From assembly GCA_036378175.1 (NCBI GenBank), contig DASUWY010000019.1, positions 1 to 44,162 on the forward strand: a stretch of 44,162 nt of DNA. The letters run 5' to 3'. The position numbers were made by a program, and so were the translations under genes. The notes beneath the pieces are model-generated. The model did not search any database, had not been told where the DNA came from, and worked only from the letters and a program-made list of their open reading frames with translations. Source of the stretch: Thermoleophilaceae bacterium (GTDB taxonomy: Bacteria > Actinomycetota > Thermoleophilia > Solirubrobacterales > Thermoleophilaceae). Each line of letters opens with the position of its first letter. Position 1 is the first letter of the stretch. Shown one piece after another: positions 7,892 through 15,716 of this stretch.

Positions 7892-8235
7892 GCGTCGCCC
7901 ACCGTGTCGAGGATCTTGGCTGCCTCGTCGATCATGTCCGGGTCGCGCTGGAGGCGCGCCTGCATGAGGTGGCGCTTGCTGAAATTGTAGATCGCGCGCA
8001 GACGCTCGGCCACCTGGCCCTGCGACATGTCGAGCGTGGTGTTCAGCTCGTCGATGATCGCCTCGGCGCGCTTCAGCCGATCGTTCGACTGCTCGATGTT
8101 GCCCTCGCGCATCGCCACCGACGCCTGGAGCAGGAAGCGGCGGATGCCGTCGTACAGCATCACCACGAGGCGCTCCGGAGTGGCCGTGAGAATGGCGCTC
8201 TCCTTGTAGGCCTGCGGCGCAAGGGTCGGGTTCAT
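7867..8235 (-). CDS. fliS: Flagellin chaperone FliS
   Basis: FliS binds the C-terminal disordered end of flagellin and prevents early polymerisation. Family hallmarks are the N-terminal YKESAILTATPERLVVMLYD, followed by IRRFLLQASVAM and a four-helix bundle; length (122) is normal. The start is ATG 8233-8235 with GGAGA six bases upstream. It lies downstream of fliD but has its own sigma-28 type promoter at 8273-8299. A FliW-CsrA pair that also acts on flagellin lies elsewhere in this window. Confidence 0.96.
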   Translation of the reverse strand: MNPTLAPQAYKESAILTATPERLVVMLYDGIRRFLLQASVAMREGNIEQSNDRLKRAEAIIDELNTTLDMSQGQVAERLRAIYNFSKRHLMQARLQRDPDMIDEAAKILDTVGDAWRQIAGA

Positions 8236-8272
8236 CGAGCGGTCTCCAATCGAGGGGGAAAGATCTCCCCGG

Positions 8273-8299
8273 TAATCGACAGGAACGGAGCCGCTTTTA
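8273..8299 (-). promoter_or_regulatory. Sigma-28 type promoter of fliS
   Basis: On the minus strand the site is TAAA, 15 bases, GTCGATTA. It sits in the 71-bp gap between the fliD stop and fliS, with the fliS start about 40 bases downstream. It has one departure (T for C) from the GCCGA core seen in the other sites. Confidence 0.6.
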
Positions 8300-8306
8300 G
8301 GCGGCG

Positions 8307-10040
8307 CTAGCGGTTGGCCTGGAGGCCGGCGATCTGGCCGGAGAGCCAGGACTGCGTGGTCTGCGACTTCGACAGCGCGGACTCCATGGCCGCGAACTGG
8401 GCCTTCAGCCGATCCTGCTGGTCTGACAGCCGCTGGTCCCAATCCGAGATCTGGCCGGCGTAGTCGCTCACCTGGCTGTTGGCCTGGCTGATGAGCGTGT
8501 CGAAGTCGCCGCCGGCCTGCACCTCGGGGCCAAGCGCGCCGTCGATGAGCTGCGACAACCCGCTCTTGCCGAGCGTTCCGCCGAGCAGCGTCTGCACACT
8601 CGTGGGGTCGCTGGCCAGCATCGCGCTGAGCTTGTCGTCGTCGATCGTGAGCTTGCCGTTGACCGAGTCCTGATTGATGGTCCCGTCACCGGTGGTCGCG
8701 CCGGTGGAGATGCCGATCTGGGAGAGCAGGTTGAGCGACGAGTTCGAGCCGATCGGGCTCGAGACGAGCGTCCGCAGCCGGTCCTGGATGTTCGACAGGA
8801 GCGAATCGCCGAAGAAGAGGCCCTTGAGGTAATCGCTGGACTGCGACGGCGGGATCACCGGCTTCTCGTTCAGACGCGAGGTGAGGTCGCTCATCAGCGC
8901 GTTGTAGGAGTCCACGAAGTCGTGGACCTTCTGCTTGATGGCGTCGGTGTCGGGCGCGGGCGAGCTCACCGTGATCGTCACCGGATCGGGGCTCACGGCC
9001 TTGAGCGTGAGCTGCAGGCCCGGGATCGCGTTCGCCACGATGTTCGAGGTGGCGTACTGCAGCGGCCCGCCGTCGATCGAGTACTGGGCGTTGAGGTTCG
9101 ACATCGTCGAGTCCTGGCCCGTGGTGGCGCTGTAGGCGGCGAGCTGCGAGCCAGAGGCCGTGAAGTTGCCCGCGGAGCCGGCGGTGTTGCTGGTCATCAC
9201 GAGGCGCCCGTTCGAGTCCTTGCTGGCCGTCACGCTCGTGCCGGCGCCGTTGATCGCCGTCACCACGTCGTCCACCGTCGCGTTGGCGGCGATGTTCACG
9301 TTCGTGCCGTTGATCGTGAGCGTGGTGGGGTTCACCGGATCCGGCGTGTAGTCGAAGGTCTGCTGCGCGGTGCTGATCGGGTGCGCCTTCGCGTCCGCGG
9401 CGATCTCCGACAGCCCGGTGGTGCTGTCGGACTTCACCGAGAAGTCGCCGCCGGAGCCGGTGGTGCGGCTCGAGAGCACGAGAAGCTGCGTGTTGCCGGT
9501 GGGGTCGTTCGGATCCGTGATCGCCGCCGCGTACACGGGAATGTTGCTGGCGCCGTTGATGAGGGTGGCCAGGTCGGCGATCTTCGTACCCGCGGGAACG
9601 GTGAGCTGCGAATACGGCTTGCCGGAGGCGTCGTTGCCGAAGTCGATGGTGGTGTCGGAGGCGTCGTTCTCCGAGTAGCTGTAGGTGCGCTGCTGCGAGC
9701 TCGCGAGGCGCGACACCGTGATCGAGGTACCGCCCGTGCCCGCGCCCGAGGTCTTCACAACGTCGACCTTCGTGCTGTCGCTCGAGAACGCCGACTGGAC
9801 GTTCGCGTACAGCCCGGGCGAACTCAGGTCGTCCGCCAGGCCCTTCAGGCCGTTGAGCTCGGCCTTGATCGCGCCGAGCGCCACGGAGCGCGCGTTCGCC
9901 TGGTCCTTCTTGTGCTGGAGGGCAAGCTGCGGCTGCTTCGCGATGTTCATCAGGGCATCGACAACGGAGCTCGTGTCGATGCCCGATGCCAGGCCGCTCA
10001 GCCCCAGGTTGAGCGGGTCAGTTACAGAGGTGCTTGCCAA
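8307..10040 (-). CDS. fliD: Flagellar filament cap protein FliD
   Basis: FliD caps the growing filament and helps flagellin fold. The N-terminal domain has the classic FliD opening GLSGLASGIDTSSVVDALMN. The C-terminal part (VHDFVDSYNALMSDL, then YAGQISDWDQRLSDQQDRL and QFAAMESALSKSQTTQSWL) matches FliD C-terminal domains. At 577 residues it is within the family range; repeated Thr/Ser/Gly-rich beta domains fill the middle. The only possible start is TTG 10038-10040, because a TGA lies three codons upstream in frame. It follows flaG by 14 bp and probably shares the flaG promoter. Confidence 0.95.
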   Translation of the reverse strand: MASTSVTDPLNLGLSGLASGIDTSSVVDALMNIAKQPQLALQHKKDQANARSVALGAIKAELNGLKGLADDLSSPGLYANVQSAFSSDSTKVDVVKTSGAGTGGTSITVSRLASSQQRTYSYSENDASDTTIDFGNDASGKPYSQLTVPAGTKIADLATLINGASNIPVYAAAITDPNDPTGNTQLLVLSSRTTGSGGDFSVKSDSTTGLSEIAADAKAHPISTAQQTFDYTPDPVNPTTLTINGTNVNIAANATVDDVVTAINGAGTSVTASKDSNGRLVMTSNTAGSAGNFTASGSQLAAYSATTGQDSTMSNLNAQYSIDGGPLQYATSNIVANAIPGLQLTLKAVSPDPVTITVSSPAPDTDAIKQKVHDFVDSYNALMSDLTSRLNEKPVIPPSQSSDYLKGLFFGDSLLSNIQDRLRTLVSSPIGSNSSLNLLSQIGISTGATTGDGTINQDSVNGKLTIDDDKLSAMLASDPTSVQTLLGGTLGKSGLSQLIDGALGPEVQAGGDFDTLISQANSQVSDYAGQISDWDQRLSDQQDRLKAQFAAMESALSKSQTTQSWLSGQIAGLQANR

Positions 10041-10054
10041 GTGAGATGCTCAGA

Positions 10055-10393
10055 TCAGTCCAGCTTGTCGCCCGTCGCGACGGAAAGGGCCTTTGACGGG
10101 GGAATCGTCCGGAGCACGTTTCCCTTGAGGTCCCGAACCTCGATCTGCACCCGCTTCTCGACGTTGTCGTAGGCGAAATGGAGCTCGCGGCCCTCCGACT
10201 TGAGCTCGTCCACGCGCTGCGCCGCGGCGTCGATCTGCCCGTACAGCTCCTCGGGCGGGCTCGAGGGAATCATGTCCAGCTGCACCGCGTCAGCATCCTT
10301 TCCGTTCGCGGCCTGGGGCTTGTCTGTGCGCGCGGCCGCTGCACTGGCGGGCACCTGTGACGCGCCACTGACCGGGGGCACTTCAAAGCTCAT
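10055..10393 (-). CDS. flaG: FlaG family protein
   Basis: FlaG proteins lie next to fliD in many bacteria and affect filament length. The C-terminal half has the family core: GRELHFAYDNVEKRVQIEV, followed by DLKGNVLRTIPPSKAL. The N-terminal half is a low-complexity Ala/Ser/Pro linker. Two starts are possible. ATG 10391-10393 has GGAGG eight bases upstream, whereas ATG 10397-10399 would sit on top of that ribosome-binding site, so the former is chosen (112 residues). A sigma-28 type promoter lies at 10458-10484. Confidence 0.9.
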   Translation of the reverse strand: MSFEVPPVSGASQVPASAAAARTDKPQAANGKDADAVQLDMIPSSPPEELYGQIDAAAQRVDELKSEGRELHFAYDNVEKRVQIEVRDLKGNVLRTIPPSKALSVATGDKLD

Positions 10394-10457
10394 TGTCATC
10401 TCCTCCTAACGGGAGTCCTACCTCCGCTGGGCGACCCTCGCCCAGCTTTGCCGGGTC

Positions 10458-10484
10458 TATTCGGCGATTCCGAGAGAAACTTGA
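10458..10484 (-). promoter_or_regulatory. Sigma-28 type promoter of flaG-fliD
   Basis: On the minus strand the site is TCAA, 15 bases, GCCGAATA. It lies in the gap between the glycosyltransferase gene stop and flaG, so flaG-fliD can be transcribed independently of that gene. Confidence 0.7.
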
Positions 10485-10494
10485 GAGCCGTGAC

Positions 10495-12933
10495 TCAAGC
10501 CGCAGCGCCGAGCGCGTCCAGCAACCGCCCGGCGCCCGCGTGTGCAGGCTCGAGCGTGCGCGTCTCCTCGGCGAACATCTGAGCGTCCTCGAGAAGCCCG
10601 CGGCCGGCCGCCACCTGCGCCAGGCCAAACAGCGCCCGCACGTCCGGGCCGTCCTCCTGGCAGGCGGCCACCCACTCGTCGCCGGCGGACTCGAGGAAGC
10701 CGCGGCGCAGGTAGATACTCGCGAGCAGCTCGCGGCGCTCGCGGCGCGGGAGGCCGATCCTGTCGAGCAGCGGGAGAAGCTCGGCGAAGGCATCCACGTC
10801 CTGCACGCGCAGGAGAGCCTCGAGGGTGAGCGCGAGCAGTGCGCCGGACTCGAGCGGCAGCGCGATGGGCGGCTGGCCGCCGCCGCGCACGGCATCCCAT
10901 GCGCGGAAGAGCGCGAGATCGCCGGCCACCATCCCGATCGAGTCGGCCTGCGCAAGTGCGCGACCTGTGCCCTCGCGGTCCCCGTCCATGATGCGGGCGA
11001 ACAGCTCGCTCCGGCGGGCCGTGAGCGCGTAGCCGCTCGAGTCCTCCACCTCGGCGGCGGCCTCGGCGGCCTCGGCCCAGCGGCGCTGCGAGAGCAGGGT
11101 CTCGGAGAGAGCCACGCGCGCAGGGTCGCTCGACGGCTGCTTCGCGAGCACGGCGCGGAACTGAAGCTCGGCGGCCTCCGCGAAGCGGTGCTCGTATAGG
11201 GCGCTGCCGACCATGAAGTGGGCGCTCGGGGTGAGCGTCCGCACCGTTGCCTCCACGCGCGCCACCATCGCCTCGGGCTCGAGGCCGCGCATCAGCATGA
11301 TCGTGGCGAACGGGTGGATCGCGCCGAGGTAGCCGGGGTGATCGCGCAGCGTCTCGGCCATGAGGCGCTCGCACTCCTCGTAGTCGCCCTGCTCGCGGCG
11401 GATGTCGGCCAGCACGCCGTAGGCCAGGTAGCTGCCGCAGCCGACCATTGGGGAGTACCGGCTCGGCGCGTCGCCCATCTTGATGCACTCCTGCACGATC
11501 CGGGCGGCGGTGTGCAGGTCGCCCCGCTCGCGAGCGCAGTGGGCCTGCTCGAGCAGAAGGTCGGTGAAGCCCGGGAACATCCGGAGCCCCTCCTTCGCGC
11601 GCTCGATCGCCGCGTCGTACATCCTGTTGGTGCGCAAGGCCTTCACGAGGCGGTTGGTGAGCGACGGCACGTAGCCGTAGTCGCTCTTGTCCTCGCCGTC
11701 GCCCAGAAGATCCCAGGCCTTCTGGAACTGCTCGAGGGCGGCCTCGGCGTCGCCGGCGGCGGCGTACTCGGAGCCCAGGTTGAAGCAGAGGAACGGGGAC
11801 ATCTCCCCCTCCGCCTGCTGGCGCTCGAGCAGCTCGATGTTGCGGCGCGACTTCTCCTTCGCGTCGCGCACCGCGCCCAGGTAGCCGTAGTGCTCGATGC
11901 GCACTGACGGCTGCTCGATCCGTTCCGGCATGCCGGACGGGAGCTGGTGGGCGATCTGCTCGTGGATCCGGCCCTCAAAGCGGTACTCGGGGCGGTTGCG
12001 GAACATGCGCAGGGCGTTGTGGTTCACGGCGGTGCCGTCGTCCACGTCGCCGGTGAAGTTGGTCTCTGTGAGGAAGATCGCCTCGCGCCACACATGGCCC
12101 GCGAGCTCGCGCAGGCGCGGCGCGTCCTCGCGCACGAGCACCTCGTCGGCGTCGAGGTAGATGAACCAGTCCCCCGTGGCGGCGTCGAGCGAGACGTTGC
12201 GCGCCTCCGCGAAATCGCCCGTCCACTCGTGATGCAGCACCTTCGCGCCGTAGGACTCGGCGATCTCCACGGTGCGGTCCGTGGAGCCCGTGTCGACGAT
12301 GATCATCTCGTCCACCACGTCGTGGATCGCCTCGAGACTGCGCGGGAGCATCTCCTCCTCGTCCTTGACGATCATCACGAGGCTGATGGTCTTGCCCTTG
12401 GCGGGCTGCGCGCGGCCCGCCACGCTGTCCACGCGCTTCGACAGCTCGCCGAGCTCGAGCGCCACCGGACGCGGCAGGGTGCGCAGGATGTCCACGCCCT
12501 CACGGCGCCGGCGCGCGAGCTGCTCGAGGTTGCGGCTCACGTGCGGAAGATCGTTGTCCAGGCGCTTTGCGGCCTTGAACAGCTGCTCGGCCGGCTTCAG
12601 GCCGCCGAGCTCATAGAAGAGGACGCCCGTGTAGTTGAGGAACATGGGCTCGCGCGCCTCGTCCTCGAGCAGCTCGATGCCCGAGCGTGCGCCCGCAAGC
12701 AGGGTCTTGTGGAGGACCTTTGGCGGGGCCGACGCGCCCATCGCCGCCTCGAGCAGGGTGAGCCTGCCGCGGAAGCGAGTGTGCTCGTTCGGATCGCCGG
12801 CGACCTCCTCGAAGAGCGCCCTGTAGGCGGCCACGTCGCAGTTGCCGAGATGCGTGCGCGCAAGGGCGGCCAGCTCCTGCGGAGAGCGGCGGACGGTCTT
12901 GGGAGCTGATGCTGTGGTGAGCCGAAGAGCCAT
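10495..12933 (-). CDS. Large GT2-family glycosyltransferase with TPR repeats, probable flagellin glycosylation enzyme
   Basis: This 812-residue protein has three parts. Residues 1-180 are helical. Residues 182-400 form a GT-A glycosyltransferase domain of family 2: SLVMIVKDEEEMLPRSLEAI, then DEMIIVDTGSTDRTVEIAE and the metal-binding motif YLDADE with DAD at 261-263. The rest consists of TPR-like helical pairs such as PFLCFNLGSEYAAAGDAEAA. TPR-linked GT2 enzymes often modify proteins. The position between the sigma factor and flaG-fliD-fliS suggests flagellin or another filament protein as acceptor; this is inference. ATG 12931-12933 has AGGAGGT nine bases upstream. No sugar-nucleotide genes are nearby. 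Confidence 0.85.
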   Translation of the reverse strand: MALRLTTASAPKTVRRSPQELAALARTHLGNCDVAAYRALFEEVAGDPNEHTRFRGRLTLLEAAMGASAPPKVLHKTLLAGARSGIELLEDEAREPMFLNYTGVLFYELGGLKPAEQLFKAAKRLDNDLPHVSRNLEQLARRRREGVDILRTLPRPVALELGELSKRVDSVAGRAQPAKGKTISLVMIVKDEEEMLPRSLEAIHDVVDEMIIVDTGSTDRTVEIAESYGAKVLHHEWTGDFAEARNVSLDAATGDWFIYLDADEVLVREDAPRLRELAGHVWREAIFLTETNFTGDVDDGTAVNHNALRMFRNRPEYRFEGRIHEQIAHQLPSGMPERIEQPSVRIEHYGYLGAVRDAKEKSRRNIELLERQQAEGEMSPFLCFNLGSEYAAAGDAEAALEQFQKAWDLLGDGEDKSDYGYVPSLTNRLVKALRTNRMYDAAIERAKEGLRMFPGFTDLLLEQAHCARERGDLHTAARIVQECIKMGDAPSRYSPMVGCGSYLAYGVLADIRREQGDYEECERLMAETLRDHPGYLGAIHPFATIMLMRGLEPEAMVARVEATVRTLTPSAHFMVGSALYEHRFAEAAELQFRAVLAKQPSSDPARVALSETLLSQRRWAEAAEAAAEVEDSSGYALTARRSELFARIMDGDREGTGRALAQADSIGMVAGDLALFRAWDAVRGGGQPPIALPLESGALLALTLEALLRVQDVDAFAELLPLLDRIGLPRRERRELLASIYLRRGFLESAGDEWVAACQEDGPDVRALFGLAQVAAGRGLLEDAQMFAEETRTLEPAHAGAGRLLDALGAAA

Positions 12934-13058
12934 GCGGAAGTGACCTCCTGGAGGGACGGACGCCCCGTGTGATCGACCGCATGCCGCAAACCCTGAACGC
13001 TCGACGAGCTTACGAGCCCAGTTACAGCGTTTGGGGGATGAAGCACCCCCGGGGGGTC

Positions 13059-13066
13059 GCCGATAC
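13059..13066 (+). promoter_or_regulatory. Possible sigma-28 type -10 element before the sigma factor gene
   Basis: GCCGATAC lies about 113 bases upstream of the sigma factor ATG, in the 245-bp divergent gap. Fifteen bases further upstream is only GAAG (13040-13043), a poor -35 match, so autoregulation is possible but unproven. Nothing else convincing is seen in the gap apart from a C/G-run hairpin near 13045-13056. Confidence 0.3.
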
Positions 13067-13178
13067 AGCCATGTCCCGGCAGCAAGGGACGACCGCGGCC
13101 CAGCCACTCAGGGCCACCCCACCTCGATCACGTCCCTCTGGCAGGGGAACCGAGACCCTCAAAAGGAGTTCTGAACCC

Positions 13179-13988
13179 ATGCAATCCGACAAGAGCCGCC
13201 GCCGTATCTCGCCCGACGACGCTCTGAAGCTGTGGCAGGAGTACCGCAAGTCGAACGACCCTCGGCTTCGCGATCGACTGATCATGACCTACGCCCCGCT
13301 CGTGAAGTACATCGTCTACAAGAAGATTCGCGAGCTTCCGGCACGTTGCGAGGTTGAGGACTTCATCTCGTGTGGTCTCGAAGCCCTGATCAACTCGATC
13401 GACCGCTACGACCCGGAGAAGGGCGCCACGCTCGAGCAGTTCGCCTGGACCCGCATCCACGGCGCCGTGCTCGACGAGCTGCGCCGCCAGGACTGGGCTC
13501 CCCGCTCGCTTCGCCGCTGGGAGCGTGACATCGCCAAGGCCCGCGAGAGCTTCATCGTGATCCACAACCGCCGGCCCACTCGCGAGGAGCTCGCCGACTC
13601 GCTGGGCACCACGCCCGAGGATCTCGCCACTCGCGAGCACGAGATCGCGGCTTCGGAGGTCACCTCGCTGAACACGCTCGTGATCAGCGACGAGGAGACC
13701 ACTGTGGAGCGCATCGACACGCTCGTGTCGGACGACCACCGGCTCGACCCCGAGCACGCGTCGGCCGCCAGCGAGGCCAAGGACAAGTTCCGCGTGGCGT
13801 TCGCGAAGCTTCCGGAGCGCGAGCGTGAGGTGGCGGTGCTCCTGTATGTGAACAACCTGACGCTGCGCGAGATCGGCGACGTGCTCGGCGTGTCCGAGAG
13901 CCGCGTGTGCCAGATCCACGGGCACCTGAAGCGGAAGCTGAAGGATCAGCTTGCGGGCGAGGCGTCGCTGTTCAGCGAAGTCGCATAG
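13179..13988 (+). CDS. fliA: RNA polymerase sigma factor FliA/WhiG type (sigma-28)
   Basis: This alternative sigma factor directs transcription of flagellar genes. Region 2 (DRLIMTYAPLVKYIVYKKI; EDFISCGLEALINSIDRYD; FAWTRIHGAVLDELRRQDW) and the region 4 helix-turn-helix (LTLREIGDVLGVSESRVCQI) are intact. The phrase GAVLDELRRQDWAPRSLR is characteristic of the FliA/WhiG/SigB-like group. ATG 13179-13181 has AAGGAG ten bases upstream and gives 269 residues. An in-frame extension upstream runs through non-coding leader. Its likely targets are the five T[A/C]AA-N15-GCCGA-type promoters listed here. No anti-sigma factor FlgM is seen in the window. Confidence 0.93.
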   Translation: MQSDKSRRRISPDDALKLWQEYRKSNDPRLRDRLIMTYAPLVKYIVYKKIRELPARCEVEDFISCGLEALINSIDRYDPEKGATLEQFAWTRIHGAVLDELRRQDWAPRSLRRWERDIAKARESFIVIHNRRPTREELADSLGTTPEDLATREHEIAASEVTSLNTLVISDEETTVERIDTLVSDDHRLDPEHASAASEAKDKFRVAFAKLPEREREVAVLLYVNNLTLREIGDVLGVSESRVCQIHGHLKRKLKDQLAGEASLFSEVA

Positions 13989-14014
13989 CCACGGCCCGCA
14001 CGCCACACGTCACA

Positions 14015-14046
14015 GGGCCGGCACTTCGGTGCCGGCCCTTTCCTTT
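14015..14046 (+). terminator. Intrinsic terminator of the sigma factor gene
   Basis: GGGCCGGCAC, TTCG loop, GTGCCGGCCC, then TTTCCTTT: a perfect 10-bp GC stem with a stable UUCG tetraloop and a T-rich tail, 27 bases after the sigma factor stop. Confidence 0.92.
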
Positions 14047-14111
14047 GCTGCGCCGCGTCTGTGCGGCTTGAACGGCGCAATGAGAGGTTGGGCCGCGCGG
14101 GAGCGGAAGGA

Positions 14112-14148
14112 TCCCAATTAGCTGTTCTCTGGGAACAGCTAATTGGGA
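14112..14148. repeat. Perfect AT-rich 16-bp inverted repeat
   Basis: TCCCAATTAGCTGTTC (14112-14127), a 5-base spacer TCTGG, then GAACAGCTAATTGGGA (14133-14148). It lies between the convergent sigma factor and FlhB-tail genes. It is markedly AT-rich for this genome and lacks a T tract, so it looks less like a terminator than a protein-binding palindrome or small mobile hairpin. The remaining gap bases (14047-14111 and 14149-14184) show nothing recognisable. Confidence 0.75.
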
Positions 14149-14184
14149 CGGCCCGCGCAGTCAGCCGCCGCCGCCCGCGCTCAG

Positions 14185-14445
14185 TCAGGAAGCTGCGCGT
14201 AGGTCCAGCCGGTAGGCCCAGGCGAGTGCTTGCGCCACTGCTACCCACAGGTCCTCGGGCACTTCCGTCCCCAGCTCGAGACCGGCCAGTGCTTCCGCCA
14301 GCTCCCTGTCCTCGCGGATCGGCACTCCGGCCCTCTTCGCCTCCTCGAGGATCTTCTCCGCGATGAGCCCCTTGCCGGCGGCTGTTACGCGCGGGCTGCC
14401 GGCGCCCTCGTAGCGAAGCGCGGCGGCTCGTTTACGCGTAGACAT
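14185..14445 (-). CDS. FlhB C-terminal-domain homologue (FlhX/YlqH type)
   Basis: The 86-residue product matches only the cytoplasmic tail of the export gate protein FlhB/EscU: AALRYEGAGSPRVTAAGKG, then IAEKILEEAKRAGVPIRED and a final DLWVAVAQALAWAYRLD. Full FlhB has four membrane helices and an autocleaving NPTH site; neither is present here. Such free-standing tails (B. subtilis YlqH, FlhX of some Proteobacteria) can partly replace the FlhB tail in substrate-specificity switching. The ATG overlaps the stop of the FliK-like gene by 14 bp, and the same gene pair (ylqG-ylqH) is known in Bacillus. Confidence 0.85.
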   Translation of the reverse strand: MSTRKRAAALRYEGAGSPRVTAAGKGLIAEKILEEAKRAGVPIREDRELAEALAGLELGTEVPEDLWVAVAQALAWAYRLDLRAAS

Positions 14446-14986
14446 CGAGAGGGTCGTGTCGGGGACTCACCACAAGCTGCACAGGCTTCCCGGTCGCCCG
14501 GTTGAGCGCCTCCCGCAGCGCCGCCGCCTGCGCCTGAGCCAGCTCGAACGGTGCTCCGTCCCTGGCTCTCACGTGCGCGGTCACCGCGCCGCCCTCGAGT
14601 GCCAGCCGGAAATCGAGGGCGCCCAGAGCGGGCGAGCGGTAGGTGATCGCCACGGCTGCCTGCTCGCCACTCCGCCTCCCTTCTCCCTCCCGCTCGTTCA
14701 CCTCGAGCTGCGCCGCCTGGCCTCCCGGCAGCGGCACAAGCGGCACCGGCGGAGCGTCGGTTTCCAGGCGCATCACGATCCGGTCCGGCGTGGCCTCCTG
14801 CACGCGCAGCTTCAGGGTGTCTCCGGCCTGAACCCCTTCGGGCAGTTCCGCCGCCAGCGCCGAGTTGGCGATCATCAGCAGGCCACGGGTGCCGTGCGTC
14901 TCCGCCACGCGCGCCGCCAGCATCATCCCCGGCCGCAGCACGAGCTGCGGCAGCTCGGCCTTGAGCATCGCGGGGTCGAGGAACAC
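14432..14986 (-). CDS. FliK-like protein (hook-length control C-terminal domain, YlqG type)
   Basis: The C-terminal half resembles the Flg_hook domain of FliK: LGALDFRLALEGGAVTAHV, then EALNRATGKPVQLVVSP. That domain interacts with the FlhB tail to switch export from hook to filament subunits. The N-terminal half (PGMMLAARVAETHGTRGLLM; AGDTLKLRVQEATPDRIVM) is a beta-rich region found in YlqG-like proteins. At 184 residues it is far shorter than true FliK and lacks the long ruler region. GTG 14984-14986 has GAGG five bases upstream; a GTG two codons earlier is possible. Its start faces the leaderless flgF promoter. Confidence 0.75.
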   Translation of the reverse strand: MFLDPAMLKAELPQLVLRPGMMLAARVAETHGTRGLLMIANSALAAELPEGVQAGDTLKLRVQEATPDRIVMRLETDAPPVPLVPLPGGQAAQLEVNEREGEGRRSGEQAAVAITYRSPALGALDFRLALEGGAVTAHVRARDGAPFELAQAQAAALREALNRATGKPVQLVVSPRHDPLDVYA

Positions 14987-14993
14987 GCGCACC

Positions 14994-15020
14994 TCAAGGA
15001 TGTTGACGCATGGCCGACTA
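14994..15020 (+). promoter_or_regulatory. Sigma-28 type promoter directly abutting flgF
   Basis: TCAA (14994-14997), 15 bases, GCCGACTA (15013-15020). The flgF ATG begins at 15030, only nine bases after the -10 element, so transcription should begin at or within a base or two of the start codon. Confidence 0.75.
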
Positions 15021-15029
15021 CCCGACCGT

Positions 15030-15716
15030 ATGGAGCGAGGGCTCTACATCGCCGCTTCGGGGATGCTCGCTGAGCAGGTTCGTCAGAACCAGATCGCGAA
15101 CGATCTCGCGAACGCCTCCACGCCGGGCTACAAGGCGGACCGCTCCAGCCAGCGCAGCTTCAGCGAGGTGCTCCTGCACAACACCTCCACGGGCGAGAAC
15201 ATCGGCCCGCTCGGCACGGGCGTGACCATCGCCCGGACCGTGACGGATCTCGAGGGCGCCCCGCTCCGCGACACCGGCGAGCCGCTCGACTACGGAATCG
15301 AGGGCGCCGGCTTCTTCGAGCTCCGCACGCCGCAGGGCATCCGCTTCACGCGCAATGGCCAGTTCATGCGGTCGGCGCAGGGAATGCTCGTGGACTCCCT
15401 GGGCAACCAGGTGCTCGGTCAGAACGGCCGCCCGATCAACGTGCGCGCCGACGGCACCGCGGCCACCGCTCCCGGCGTGTTCAACGTGCCGAACGCCCGC
15501 AAGGTGGGCGACTCCTACTTTCAGGGCGCTGCCGCGGGCCGCGCCACCGGCACCGTACGCAATGGCGCGCTCGAGGCTTCGGGCACCGATCCCGCCCGCG
15601 CGATGATCGACATGATCACCTCGGAGCGCTCGTACGAGGCCGGCCAGAAGGCCATTCGCACGATCGACGAGACGCTGCAGAAGGCCGTCACGTCGCTGCC
15701 GTCACTCAGCGGCTAA
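15030..15716 (+). CDS. flgF: Flagellar rod protein FlgF (FlgF/FlgG family)
   Basis: The protein belongs to the rod/hook family. The N-terminal helix carries QNQIANDLANASTPGYKADR and the C-terminal helix ARAMIDMITSERSYEAGQKA. The middle has GIEGAGFFELRTPQGIRFTR and the RNGQF-type turn. At 228 residues it is the shorter of the two adjacent paralogues, hence FlgF rather than FlgG, though FlgF/FlgG naming in Gram-positives is uncertain. There is no Shine-Dalgarno before ATG 15030-15032 and the promoter sits immediately upstream, so the mRNA is probably leaderless. Its stop codon supplies the TAA of the next promoter. Confidence 0.9.
   Translation: MERGLYIAASGMLAEQVRQNQIANDLANASTPGYKADRSSQRSFSEVLLHNTSTGENIGPLGTGVTIARTVTDLEGAPLRDTGEPLDYGIEGAGFFELRTPQGIRFTRNGQFMRSAQGMLVDSLGNQVLGQNGRPINVRADGTAATAPGVFNVPNARKVGDSYFQGAAAGRATGTVRNGALEASGTDPARAMIDMITSERSYEAGQKAIRTIDETLQKAVTSLPSLSG

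Noticed and set aside
12934-13178. Cyclic di-GMP riboswitch upstream of the sigma factor gene
   Set aside because: GCAAACC-like bases caught attention, but the required conserved loops and pairing partners are not in order; only a weak promoter element and a C/G hairpin are supported.
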